64,000 nucleotides of DNA from Acheta domesticus. Taxonomy: Eukaryota; Arthropoda; Insecta; Orthoptera; Gryllidae. Positions 55,035 to 64,000 of this stretch are shown here, in pieces. The stretch is from contig JAHLJT010003656.1 of NCBI GenBank assembly GCA_031308135.1, positions 75,876,698 through 75,940,697 of the forward strand. Reading direction: 5' to 3'. The notes under the pieces were generated by a model that saw nothing but the letters and a program-made list of their open reading frames with translations, was not told the DNA's origin and searched no databases. Both the position numbers and the translations under genes were made by a program. How positions within the stretch are numbered: position 1 is the first letter of the stretch; each line of letters starts with the position of its first letter.

Positions 55035-58000
55035 CCCTCCCCACCGAAGTTGTGATGTAGGGGGTGAAACGACGCAGTCGGTTGCTCCTCCGCAATGCCG
55101 GCCGCTGCTGCGACTGTAGAGATGGCTCCTCGATGGTTGCGCCGGAATCCAGTGTGGGCCGCTCCTCCTGCTGGCTTGAAAAGGGAAAACGCATTACACT
55201 TTCTGTTGCCCTGCTCTGCGCTGGCCCCCCCGCCTGTTGCTTATCTACTACAGAATCGTAGTACCGTCTCCTAATCTGTGATTGATGCCGAGAGATTGCT
55301 CTATCTTCTGTCCTGAGGACGTAAACTCTGCCTCCTCTTACTGCAGTTACTATTGCTGGTTGCCACTTACAATTACTTCCGTACACTCTTACCAGTACCT
55401 TATCTCCTCTCTTGAATTTAGCGCCTTTGGTTGACACTGGCACTTCTTCCGGGAATAACAAGGACAATAAGGTACGGGGCTGCCGACCATGCAATACTTG
55501 AGCGGGGCTTCTACCTGACATATTTGGTAACGTCCTATAGGTGGTCAACATGCTAAGTAACGCCTGCTCTACTGATGCACCCGCTCTAGTTGCTTTAAGC
55601 ATGGCTGACTTGAACGTCTGCACTAATCTTTCCACCTCTCCATTTGACTGAGGATGGAACGGTGGAGCCAAAATGTGCTGTATCCCGCTACTTTTACAAA
55701 ATTTTTGAAATTCCGCTGATATGAACTGCGGGCCGTTATCGGAGATCAATACTCGTGGGAGGCCTTCTGTTACGAAAACTTTCTTCAAAGCATCAATTGT
55801 ATGTGGTGCAGTTGTGTGTTGCATGCGCATCACGTACGGATAATTTGACAATGCGTCCACTACTAACAACCACATATGCCCTAAGAAAGGACCCGCAAAA
55901 TCTACATGTATGCGGTCCCACGGCTCGCAGGGTTGGGGCCATGAGCTTAAATCCGCTCTCGGCGCTGCCTGACTAGTTTGGCATGCTTCGCAATGCTTGC
56001 TCATCTCCTCTATATCTTTGGTTATTCCTGGCCAATAACAATAACGGCGGGCTGCTTGCTTTGTTCTGGCTATACCCCAATGACCCTCATGTAAAAGGCG
56101 TAATACCTTTGGTCGCAACTTATGCGGAATCACTACCCTAACTCCTTCATCGCTAGCCAGTAATAATACGCCGCCCTTAACCGACAGCCTGTGTTGGAGC
56201 TTATACCATTCCGTCAGCGCCCTGGTTCGCCTATGCGCGCTGGACCAACCAGTTTGTACGTGGTACAGCACTTGCCTGAGCTGCGGATCCTTCTTTGTTT
56301 CCTTTGCCACTTGATATGACGAGACTGGAAAACCTGATACTGCCTCCTCTTCGGCTTGGTCCAGCTGGAGACAGGCGATGTCCTCAGAGTCAAAAGTTGC
56401 ATCCGGCCCTTGCGGAAGACGGGATAGTGCATCTGCGTTAGCATGCTGATATGTAGATCTGTAAAGTATCCTGTAACTATAATCAGACAGGAAAAGCGCC
56501 CACCTTTGCATCTTACGCGCCGTATTATCTGGGATACGCTTGTGTGGCGAGAACAAAGATACCAACGGCTTATGATCAGTAATGATTATGAACTTTGACC
56601 CATACAAGTATTCATTGAATTTTCTCACGCCGTATACAATTGCTAAAGCTTCTTTTTCTATCTGAGAGTAATTCTTCTGGTGAACATTCAACGTTTTTGA
56701 CACACAAGCAATTGGCCGCTCAACACCCTTAGCATCCTTCTGCGAAAGGACTGCCCCAATACCATATTCTGATGCATCTACAGCTAGTATAGTCGTTCTA
56801 TCTGGCAAAAAATGTTCCAATTTAACTGCCTGCATTAAATTCTCTTTCAACCTCCGAAATGCCTTGTCACAATCTGCCGACCAATGCCATTTTACGCCTT
56901 TCTTACGCAACGCGTTGAGGGGTGCTGCTATTTCCGCCATGTTCTTGATAAATTTGCCATAGTAATTAATCTTCCCCAGAAATGACTGTAGCTGCTGCAA
57001 ATTAACGGGAACCGGAAGCTGCTGAATCGCCGTTGAGTTTTCTCCGGTTGGCCTGATCCCCGAGCTATCCAACACGTGACCTAGATAAGTAATCTGTTCT
57101 TTAAAAAAATCACACTTATCCAAGTTAACCCTTAGGCCCCATTCATTTAAAGTCTTTAATAAGAGATTCAAGTTTTGTAGATGTTCCTCCTCCGACTCGC
57201 CCGTTACCACTATATCATCCAGGTAGTTGGCGCTGCCCTTCACCTGGGCTGTCAGCGTATGCAGGCAGCGCTGGAAAATAGCCGCAGCTGAAGCGACCCC
57301 GAAAGGCAACCGGTTGTATCGGTAAAGCCCGAACGGTGTGTTAATTACCAATAAGTTCGCAGACTCTTCATCTAACGGGATCTGCAGATACGCGTCCCGT
57401 AAATCTATTTTTGAAAATCTCTGCCCGCCCGCTAGCTTCTGAAAAAGCTCTTCTGCTCTGGGGATGGGGAACTGCTCTACCATGAGTTGCGCATTAACGG
57501 TGCTCTTGAAATCTCCGCACATTCTAATTTTACCGTCTTTCTTTTTTACTATGACTACTGGAGTTGCCCATGCACTAGTACTGACGGGGGTCAAGACGTC
57601 CAAATCTACTAACCTGTCGATTTCCTTTTTTACTTTATCTTTCACTGCCAGGGGAACAGGTCGTGCTTTAAAAAATTTAGGGGTGGCATCTTTCTTCAAC
57701 TGCAAATGCGCCTCAAAAAATTTGCATTTTCCCAACTGCTCCGAAAAAACTTCTGAATTCAAGTCTATCACATTCTTTACCTCCTTTGGCAGGGCGCTAG
57801 TCTGAATGACAAACGCGTCCTGAACCGTAAATCCAAAAATTGTGAAAACATCCATTCCTAGAATGTTAACCGCATCACGACTGTCCACAACCACCAGTGT
57901 TACTTGTCTTTCCATCGCTTTGTATTTCGCTAGCAGGCTTATCTTACCTTTCGTCTTGATCCTCTGTCTAGCATATCCATAAAAAACTGTGTTCAGCGAG

Positions 58001-59169
58001 GCGCAAGGCGGAGAACCCAGCTGCTCATAAGTAGTCATGCTTATTAGAGTTGCTGCTGCACCTGTATCCACCTGGAATAATACAGATTTACCACCTATTT
58101 CCAAGTTTACAAACAATTTACTTTTGTCATCACACTGCATAACTGAATAAATACAATCACCATCCCCTTCATCGATGCCTCTTTCTTGCCGCTGGCTTTC
58201 GGCATAACCACTGCTGCGTCCTTCTCTGACGTGCCCGCTCACCTCATCGATGTCCATTTCTTGTCGTCTGTTTTCAGCAGAACCACTGTTGCACACTTCT
58301 CTAATATGCCCTTTCTTACCGCACTTGTAGCACTCCGCTCTGAGGAATCTGCAAACCTTCCTGTCGTGACTAATAAAACACTGTCTACAAGACTTCAATA
58401 GCTTGCCTCTGCTGGTGGAAGGACTTTTCTTCTCCTGCTGCTTCCTGCTTCGTGGCTTGGCTACCCAATTTTCCTCCTGTACACTCATTTCCTCTACATC
58501 TCTTGCTACTCTATCGCCTAACGTCATCTGATGCGCCGTATGCTTCGTTACCTCATACGATGTTGCTAATTTTAAGGCGTCTTCCAAAGACGGGTTGTTT
58601 TGTTGCAATAATGCCCACCGAACTTCTTTTTCCGGCGTATGCATTACCAACATGTCCCGTATCAATGACTCCGCATACGATTTCTCTGTGTTGCATTCAA
58701 ACGCACAACGCTTCGCCAAACCCTTCAACTCCGTCGCCCAATCGGCATGCGTTTGGCCTGGCTTCATTCTGGATGAATAAAACTTGTAGCGTGCCGCCAC
58801 TAAATGCGTCTCCCTCGAAAAATGAGCTAGCAGCCGCTGTTTAAGTATATCGTATGACACCTGCGAAATCTCTTCTTCCTTGCTTAACTTACGTAACAAC
58901 CTATTTAACGGTGCGCCGATTGTGGCCAGAAAAAATGCTCTTTTACGAGATTCCTCTTTAATATCATAGCATAACAAATGTTGCTCCAATCTGGCCACAT
59001 ATTCTTCGCAGGTTTCCTCTGCTGCATTGTAAGTTGCGAACGGCGGGGCTGGGCTGCTCGGTCGTGACGAAATTGCCGCTTGCTGCAATGTCTGCACCAT
59101 CATCGCCATCTGCTGCTGCTGTTGCTGCTGTAGACACGCCATCAGTTGTGAAAATTGTTCCGCGTTCAT
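55030..59169 (-). CDS. gag-pol: Ty3/gypsy Gag-Pol polyprotein
   Basis: 1379 residues in one frame with no frameshift between Gag and Pol. Order: a polyglutamine run (14-20) and capsid-like Gag region (about 45-215); a CCHC knuckle C280-X2-C283-X4-H288-X4-C293; aspartic protease VDTGAAATLI (D368); reverse transcriptase (about 515-700) with LRDAYLQIP and YLDD (649-652); RNase H with D798, E840, D865 and D913; integrase with H1027/H1030/C1060/C1063 and a DD35E triad D1090, D1144, E1180; then a chromodomain-less tail with a GDKVLV.V motif (about 1255). The ATG at 59169 is the first codon, 12 nt beyond the primer site. The stop (TAG, 55030-55032) lies inside the 3' LTR. Overall form recalls mag-clade/K02A2.6-like arthropod elements, from memory. 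All catalytic residues seen are intact. Confidence 0.97.
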   Translation of the reverse strand: MNAEQFSQLMACLQQQQQQQMAMMVQTLQQAAISSRPSSPAPPFATYNAAEETCEEYVARLEQHLLCYDIKEESRKRAFFLATIGAPLNRLLRKLSKEEEISQVSYDILKQRLLAHFSRETHLVAARYKFYSSRMKPGQTHADWATELKGLAKRCAFECNTEKSYAESLIRDMLVMHTPEKEVRWALLQQNNPSLEDALKLATSYEVTKHTAHQMTLGDRVARDVEEMSVQEENWVAKPRSRKQQEKKSPSTSRGKLLKSCRQCFISHDRKVCRFLRAECYKCGKKGHIREVCNSGSAENRRQEMDIDEVSGHVREGRSSGYAESQRQERGIDEGDGDCIYSVMQCDDKSKLFVNLEIGGKSVLFQVDTGAAATLISMTTYEQLGSPPCASLNTVFYGYARQRIKTKGKISLLAKYKAMERQVTLVVVDSRDAVNILGMDVFTIFGFTVQDAFVIQTSALPKEVKNVIDLNSEVFSEQLGKCKFFEAHLQLKKDATPKFFKARPVPLAVKDKVKKEIDRLVDLDVLTPVSTSAWATPVVIVKKKDGKIRMCGDFKSTVNAQLMVEQFPIPRAEELFQKLAGGQRFSKIDLRDAYLQIPLDEESANLLVINTPFGLYRYNRLPFGVASAAAIFQRCLHTLTAQVKGSANYLDDIVVTGESEEEHLQNLNLLLKTLNEWGLRVNLDKCDFFKEQITYLGHVLDSSGIRPTGENSTAIQQLPVPVNLQQLQSFLGKINYYGKFIKNMAEIAAPLNALRKKGVKWHWSADCDKAFRRLKENLMQAVKLEHFLPDRTTILAVDASEYGIGAVLSQKDAKGVERPIACVSKTLNVHQKNYSQIEKEALAIVYGVRKFNEYLYGSKFIIITDHKPLVSLFSPHKRIPDNTARKMQRWALFLSDYSYRILYRSTYQHANADALSRLPQGPDATFDSEDIACLQLDQAEEEAVSGFPVSSYQVAKETKKDPQLRQVLYHVQTGWSSAHRRTRALTEWYKLQHRLSVKGGVLLLASDEGVRVVIPHKLRPKVLRLLHEGHWGIARTKQAARRYCYWPGITKDIEEMSKHCEACQTSQAAPRADLSSWPQPCEPWDRIHVDFAGPFLGHMWLLVVDALSNYPYVMRMQHTTAPHTIDALKKVFVTEGLPRVLISDNGPQFISAEFQKFCKSSGIQHILAPPFHPQSNGEVERLVQTFKSAMLKATRAGASVEQALLSMLTTYRTLPNMSGRSPAQVLHGRQPRTLLSLLFPEEVPVSTKGAKFKRGDKVLVRVYGSNCKWQPAIVTAVRGGRVYVLRTEDRAISRHQSQIRRRYYDSVVDKQQAGGPAQSRATESVMRFPFSSQQEERPTLDSGATIEEPSLQSQQRPALRRSNRLRRFTPYITTSVGRV
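55035..55045 (-). other. Polypurine tract
   Basis: GGTGGGGAGGG on minus, directly before the 3' LTR, where plus-strand DNA synthesis would start. Confidence 0.85.
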
Positions 59170-59180
59170 TTTCCTTTTTA

Positions 59181-59190
59181 CTCGTCGCCA
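59181..59190 (-). other. Primer-binding site (TGGCGACGAG)
   Basis: On the sense strand TGGCGACGAG begins one base after the 5' LTR. TGG pairs with tRNA CCA; from memory the rest fits the 3' end of tRNA-Ser(GCU), with a match of about ten bases. The primer identity is inferred. Confidence 0.75.
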
Positions 59191-59191
59191 C

Positions 59192-59607
59192 TGTTATAAC
59201 TCAAAAACACTCACTTTCCATAAGAATATTTATTTACAAAAATCTGGGCCAACTCGGCCGCTATGTACAGTTACCACAAAACTTCATATACAAAAAACAA
59301 TCTGCCATCTGGCTGAAACCACGCCGAGCGCTCTACTGCCGGTGATCCTCCGCCGGCGTCCTTTTATTTGGGCCAGCTCCCGCGCAAGGCTTCCCGCGGC
59401 TTCCCCTGATTGGCCGGTTCACCAGTGCGCGGAGCCCAGGTAACAGGCGTGGCTGGTTTCTGAGCACACCCTTGGCGCGCTTGACGAAGCTCAGCGCGCC
59501 TGATGCCGACGCTCTGTGCTGCGCGCTGCCGGAGGCGGGAACATGCTGCCGGCGCTCTTTGCCGCGCAGTTAGCGCGGCAACTTTGAACTGCCGTCCGCA
59601 TACTACA
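59192..59607 (-). repeat. 5' LTR (416 bp)
   Basis: Same sequence as 54619-55034 as far as I can read, offset by 4573. The TATA-like CAAATAAAAG is at 59361-59370 and AATAAA at 59229-59234. It would drive transcription of the Gag-Pol ORF to its left. Confidence 0.96.
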
Positions 59608-59612
59608 CATTC
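59608..59612. other. Target-site duplication CATTC (right)
   Basis: Second copy of the 5-bp duplication; see 54614-54618. Confidence 0.93.
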
Positions 59613-59818
59613 GTCTGTTGTTGATCAGGGAAATCACGGAAAAATACCGATTAGAGCAGCCAGCCGCTAGAATTCTCTTCCACAGAGCGGTTGAATTCGA
59701 CATAACGGTCAAGCTAGTGTCGAAAATCCTGTCATCGTCGGGACTCGAAACTGGGACCTCCCGGACAGAGGCACCGCAGTGATATCAGCATATGCCCTGA
59801 GCCACCTCTCCCGGAAAC
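59613..59818 (-). mobile_element. SINE-1 copy G, 5' part (split by gypsy)
   Basis: On minus this is the head: CCGGGAGAGGTGGCTCAGGG, then a B-box-like AGTTTCGAGTCCCGACG, the GAATTCAACCGCTCTGTGG and GAGAATTCTAGCGGC blocks, and TGATCAACAACAGACGAATG, where the gypsy element entered. Together with 54271-54618 it gives an almost complete SINE-1. Confidence 0.88.
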
Positions 59819-60159
59819 GGGTTGGTATAGACTTAGGGGGGGTTGACGAAATTTTGAAGGGGATCAATGATGATTAAGGAATCGATTGGAGGGTCAATAG
59901 CCGAATATGAACCGGCGCGTTTCGATATATCCAAGATCCAAATGTATTAATGAATTTAATTAAATGTTTTCAATATAAAAGTAAAATAATAAATTAAAAA
60001 CTCAATTCCCTTCTTTGGTATCCGTCTTGTATCCTTAGGAATTAAGGAATTATGATGTTTAGCAAACTCAAGACATTAGAACTATGCGTCAATAACTGTA
60101 TTCTATCGTGCAAGAAAGGTCTCTCCCCAATACGCACTGGAAACATTTTTTCGAAAATT

Positions 60160-60390
60160 TTGAAAATGTCTCAGAGACTTCATGTTAAGTACCCAAAATT
60201 AAAATATCGGTTTCAAATTCAAGAAACCAGGACATCAGGCAGATCGATTGGAGAATATCAATTTTGGAGAAAATCGGCTGAACGGTTTAGCCTTAGCGTC
60301 GTTCACAGACGGACAGAGACACACAGACTTTTGCCGTCCTTCCATTTTTCGATATCAAAGACCCACAAAACATGAATTCTGCTACAACAT
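60160..60390 (+). repeat. Dispersed repeat, copy 2 (partner at 18047)
   Basis: Collinear with 18047-18260 (shared words listed there). It contains a GTCGTTCACAGACGGACAGAGAC stretch. The class is unknown. The open frame of 107 residues at 60052-60375 has no domain. Confidence 0.7.
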
Positions 60391-62073
60391 GTGTTGGAGA
60401 AATTTTATCTAAATTTAATAACTGAATTTATCTAGTTTTTTGTCACAATAGCCCTTGGTTTTTCTGCCGAAAATTCGTCGTTTTTCGCGCAGCATTACAT
60501 AACATTTTCTCTAATGTATAAGCGTCCTACGCATGGTGGCCAAACTTTGACATCTGTATCTAGGACGCTGTGTCTGCCCGACAGCGAATTATATGAGATG
60601 TGTTTAGTGTTTAGGCACCCTAAAGGGGTATAATTCGAATTTCTAAAACGGAAGTAGTAACTACTTTGTACAACGCCGACTTAAGACTCCTAAACAAATG
60701 GAGAAACTACTTGAATGTAAGTTGAAAACCTCGTTTGAAGAAGAAACAGGCTGCGAAACTGAAAACATATTGGCGATGAATGATCATTGGAATGAGCACA
60801 CGGGAGCCAGATGGGCATGACGCCTGTGAAAAATTTCAAAGGGATCTGGTAGTCTTACGTAATAAAACTTTTCATGTCCTTGCAGATGTTCAATCCTTAA
60901 TTAACCCCATTTTAATCAGTTAATTTTGGAAATAGTTGTACGTCCTTTGGAGAATATGTTTAAGGCATTTTGAAACGGTGTGAATGGTTTTGAAATGGTG
61001 TGAATAAAACCCATTGTATTTATTAATTGTATCATAAATTTCTAATTTAATTTTACTTCTTGGTATATGTTTTCATTTACTAGTGAAATTGGTTAAATGT
61101 AAACAAAAAAGTTGAAAGGAAAAGCGGGCCCAGACATGTAGTTGCTACATCATCTTTTTTAGGTGCACGCTCATGGTCATCACGATGAGGAAGACGAACA
61201 TGAAGAAAGAAATGTAATACAATTTACGTAAGAACATGAAAAGTTGGTACGAGAATTACAGAACATATAGTCATCACAATTTCTATATTTTTTAATAGTT
61301 GTATCTTTGCTTTTATTTCTTTCATCAAGTATTCCTAGGTAAATTATAATTTTAATTTCCTCATTTTTAGTAATACAAATAATGATATTTTTGTGAAATA
61401 AAAAAATATCACATTTCTCTTAGATATTATTTCACACACAATTTGCGCATTTCAAAATGTGCTAATTTTTTTACTTGCTTTGGAAATAAGGTCAGTAATA
61501 CAATGTGTTTTGTGTGAGTAATAACATGGAATATTATTCAGTTAACTTTGTTAAACTTTGTCGCTTTCATTTACACAGAAGTATCGAAGAAAAATATTTA
61601 AGGAACTTGTGAGCAAATGTTAATCTTATCGATTCGCTTTTATAATGCTGTGTACTTTCCTGTTCGGAGTAGATTAATTGGCTCATTATTACACCCAAAC
61701 TAATAAAGCTTACACCTAAACTAATCTTTGAAAGTGGCTCATCATTATATGCGATGTAACAAAGGATTCATTGTAGTAACATTAATCATACTAGCACACA
61801 GAACATGTATCAAAATAATATAAAAAGATCTAAAAAGACAAAACCTATAGTATTACACGAAGCTAAAAGAAGTATTACGTAGTTTGCTCATTAGTAATTA
61901 AACACTCACGCTACCGCCCTCATGAATAAGCAAATAAGTTGCACATAATTGTTTTTTTTTACCCACCTGTGAAATAAATGTTACTCATTTATGATCATGA
62001 CCTGCGAGAATAGGCTATTTCCCCCAATTCCACCCCCTTTAACCTTAGTTAAACGTTTGCACATCGTATTTTA
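60391..62073. other. AT-rich DNA, nothing identified
   Basis: No gene or clear repeat. A duplicated GAAACGGTGTGAATGG / GAAATGGTGTGAATAA pair lies at 60972-61005. Confidence 0.45.
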
Positions 62074-62328
62074 CACTGGCGGATCCAGGGGGAGGTCATA
62101 GAGGCCATGCCCCCCACCTAAAACGCCACGAGTTTTCGTTTACCTTGCTTTATTTGGCGCAATTGATTCAAAGTAGTATTAACGTTCGAATTATGTAATT
62201 AATTAAACAATAATGTCATAGCAACAGTACACAAATAATGTACAATGTAAGAAATATGTTTATTATTAAACAAAAATCTACGATGCCCCCCCCTCCCCGC
62301 CAAAAAAAATCGGCTAGATCCTCCCCTG
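62074..62328. mobile_element. hAT-like MITE (second family, ~255 bp)
   Basis: The left end CACTGGCGGATCCAGG and the right end, reversed, CAGGGGAGGATCTAGC match at about 11 of 16 positions; inside both is a G-run followed by GGCCATGCCCCCC / GGGGGGGCATCG. Flanks GTATTTTA and CTATTCTA agree at 6 of 8, compatible with an old hAT duplication. No coding capacity. Confidence 0.5.
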
Positions 62329-62356
62329 CTATTCTAGAGCCTTGCACCAAAACGTT

Positions 62357-62556
62357 TTTTAAGGCGCATTTACATCAAAGTCATTAGCGACCACTAATGG
62401 GTTTAACGTTATGTAATGATATGGTGATGACAGGGGGATAATGGATGAACACAAGTACAACCATGCCCGAGGAGGGACGCGAACCCATGATCTTTGGGTC
62501 TCAGATCGCTATGACACTACAGCCTTAACGATCGCGGTCACCGCGGATCGGCCCCA
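62357..62556 (-). mobile_element. SINE-2 copy 2
   Basis: On minus: GGGGCCGATCCGCGGTGACC, then a B box (GGGTTCGCGTCCCTCC, one mismatch), CTCGGGCATGGTTGTACTTGTG, the ATTATCCCCCTGTCATCACC block, GTGGTCGCTAATGAC and an A-rich tail at 62355-62360. It is collinear with 34020-34225 but diverged. Confidence 0.85.
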
Positions 62557-63120
62557 AAATTGTTTGTTCCGTGAGCGCAGTGCGCTTTGGCCCATCGCCC
62601 GCGTCGGCGGCCGCCGCCGCTGTGGCCCTCTGGCACGCGGGCGGCAGCGGGCCAGCGGCGCCCCGCCCCCCTCTCCCGCTCTGCCCGCCGCCGCCGCCGC
62701 GCAGCCGTCGCCGCCGGATATTCGGGTCGCGGCGCTGCTGGTGGCTGGCTGCGCGCGGACGCGCTGGCAGGCGAGACGGCGAGGGTGGGCAGGGGTGTGA
62801 GGCGGGTGAGGGGGAGAGGAGGGGTCGCGTGGGTGGCGGGTGGGGTTGGTTGATTCGTGGGAGAGAGGGGTGTGCGGGCGTGTGTGGGGGCTGCCACGTG
62901 GGGCGAATGGGTGAGACTGCGAGTGGGTGAGCTGGCGAGTGGAGTGAATGGGCGAGCGGGGACGGACGGCGAACTGGGCAGGGCAGGCGAGCAGGCGCGG
63001 GAGGGCCAGTGTGGCGGGCGAGCGAGGGGACGGGCGGGCGAGTGACCGGCCGGGTGGACGAGCGGGGCTGGCAAGCGGGCGGGGGAGCAAGGGGACGGTC
63101 TACCAGTGGAGCGGAAGGCC
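62557..63120. other. CpG island
   Basis: CpG-dense: GGCGGCCGCCGCCGCTG near 62608 and CCGCCGCCGCCGCG near 62688. The frames on both strands (up to 230 residues, Pro/Ser/Ala/Arg-rich) are compositional. A possible promoter; no exon identified. Confidence 0.45.
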
Positions 63121-63410
63121 GAGTGGGCGGGCGGATGAGTGAGTGAATGGATGGACAGGTGAGTGAAAGAGTGGTGAGAGAGTGGGTGAATGGGTTGGAG
63201 GGAGGGTGGGCGGACAAGTTAATCCGTGTGTGAACGGGCGGGTGGCTGAGTAAGTGGGTGAGGGTTGGGTTGAAGGATGGGAGGGGGACGAGCGGGTGGG
63301 CGGGCGTAGGGTTGAGTGAGTGAATAGTGATGGGTGAGAGAGATGCGAGCGTGGACGAGTGGGCCTGGCGACAAGAGGTCAGGCAGGAGAGCGAGTGGGC
63401 CAGCAGACGG
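63121..63410. repeat. G-rich (GAGTGGGY)-type low-complexity tract
   Basis: Degenerate GAGTGGGCGG / GTGAGTGAATGG units, G-rich on plus, fading out near 63410. The left edge of the window (1-120) has similar GAGTGA words. Confidence 0.7.
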
Positions 63411-64000
63411 AATTAACGACACCCTTGCAGACGCAATTTACGCGGACACCCACGACTCGCAATCCTGTCGTACAACCTTGCATCATGTTCTGGAGAAATA
63501 AACGTCCATTCAACATTATGGAGGTGGTATCAATACTAACTATCGATATCGCGCAAAGGCCATCAATTCTACAGTTTAAATATCGAAAACAAATTATATC
63601 CGACCTGAAATATTTTATTAATATCGTGAGGAATAATACCGTCAGTTTTTAATGCCTTGTTAGGTGTAATGAAATATTGGGGATCAAGTTTCAGACATTA
63701 CCGCTACCGAAATTTAACTTCTTTGGAAAATAAAAACTGTGAACGATTATTATTAAAGTAATGAAAAGGAGACATCACAACCAGATAAAATCATCCACAC
63801 GTAAAGGAGAATTTAGATTCTTAGGCCCCAGAGCCTAAGACTGCGTCTGCAAACAGTACGATGTAGAATTAATGCGGTTATTGTTGTTAAAGCCTTTATT
63901 GTCATCATTTGTATCATATTATTATTAATATCAGTGTCTTAAAATTATTTTAAGTTACATTGTATTTAATTATTAATTATAATATGTAAATTTTAGTGTT
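63411..64000. other. AT-rich DNA, nothing identified
   Basis: No gene recognised. The 97-residue plus frame at 63359-63652 lacks any domain. Confidence 0.45.

Larger units (their letters stand above)
54619..59607 (-). mobile_element. Complete Ty3/gypsy LTR retrotransposon
   Basis: 4989 bp on the minus strand: 5' LTR (59192-59607), primer-binding site, one Gag-Pol ORF, polypurine tract, 3' LTR (54619-55034). The LTRs read as identical, the ORF has no break and the 5-bp duplication is exact, so insertion is very recent. No env-like ORF is present, so it is a retrotransposon rather than an errantivirus-like element. It sits inside SINE-1 copy G. Confidence 0.97.

Noticed and set aside
62509..63217. 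193- and 230-residue Pro/Ser/Ala/Arg frames
   Set aside because: GC-rich low-complexity DNA with no conserved domain and overlapping frames on both strands.

Overview
This window looks like repeat-dominated nuclear DNA from a large arthropod genome, most likely an insect. The reasons are tRNA-derived SINEs, an R4/Dong-type LINE, a Ty3/gypsy element, jockey-like LINE debris, pogo-, hAT- and piggyBac-like DNA transposons, and long AT-rich stretches broken by CpG-rich, low-complexity islands. There is no operon-like gene packing and no rRNA or free-standing tRNA gene. I cannot name the species. Apart from two intact retrotransposon proteins I recognise no host protein-coding gene. The only host-gene hint is a 96-nt candidate exon at 1657-1752 (minus) whose acceptor is fused to a donor motif, as in recursive splicing, so part of the window may lie inside a long intron.

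Layout: 0-14 kb holds a ~268-bp tandem repeat, GC-rich islands with minisatellites, and three copies of a long (~560 bp) tRNA-derived SINE, here called SINE-1; one is split by a hAT-like MITE. 14-24 kb holds an unclassified 735-bp GC-rich insertion with a 15-bp target duplication, a 20-bp minisatellite, a 104-nt hairpin, a decayed hAT-like element and a full SINE-1 with its own target duplication. 24-34 kb holds a foldback repeat, a 5'-truncated R4/Dong copy in TAA-rich DNA, a 22-bp minisatellite, a ~650-bp polypurine tract and a jockey-like fragment. 34-46 kb holds a SINE-2 with an 11-bp target duplication, a probable piggyBac-like relic, a large inverted repeat, a second 22-bp minisatellite, a (CGG)28 tract and a pogo-like element carrying a hAT MITE with a perfect 8-bp duplication.

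46.6-50.8 kb is an apparently full-length R4/Dong-type non-LTR retrotransposon (minus) with an intact 1201-residue ORF, sitting in the (AAT)n tail of another SINE (SINE-3). 51.6-52.5 kb is a second pogo-like element. 54.6-59.6 kb is a Ty3/gypsy element (minus) with one intact 1379-residue Gag-Pol ORF, two 416-bp LTRs that read as identical, and a CATTC duplication; it split a SINE-1. The rest is AT-rich DNA, a hAT-like MITE, another SINE-2 and a GC-rich island near the right end.

How the parts interact: the nesting gives relative ages. SINE-1 is older than the gypsy element and than one hAT MITE; the pogo-like element is older than the other hAT MITE; SINE-3 is older than the R4/Dong insertion that used its tail. 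The gypsy and R4/Dong elements look young and possibly active. All boundaries were read by eye without alignment software.
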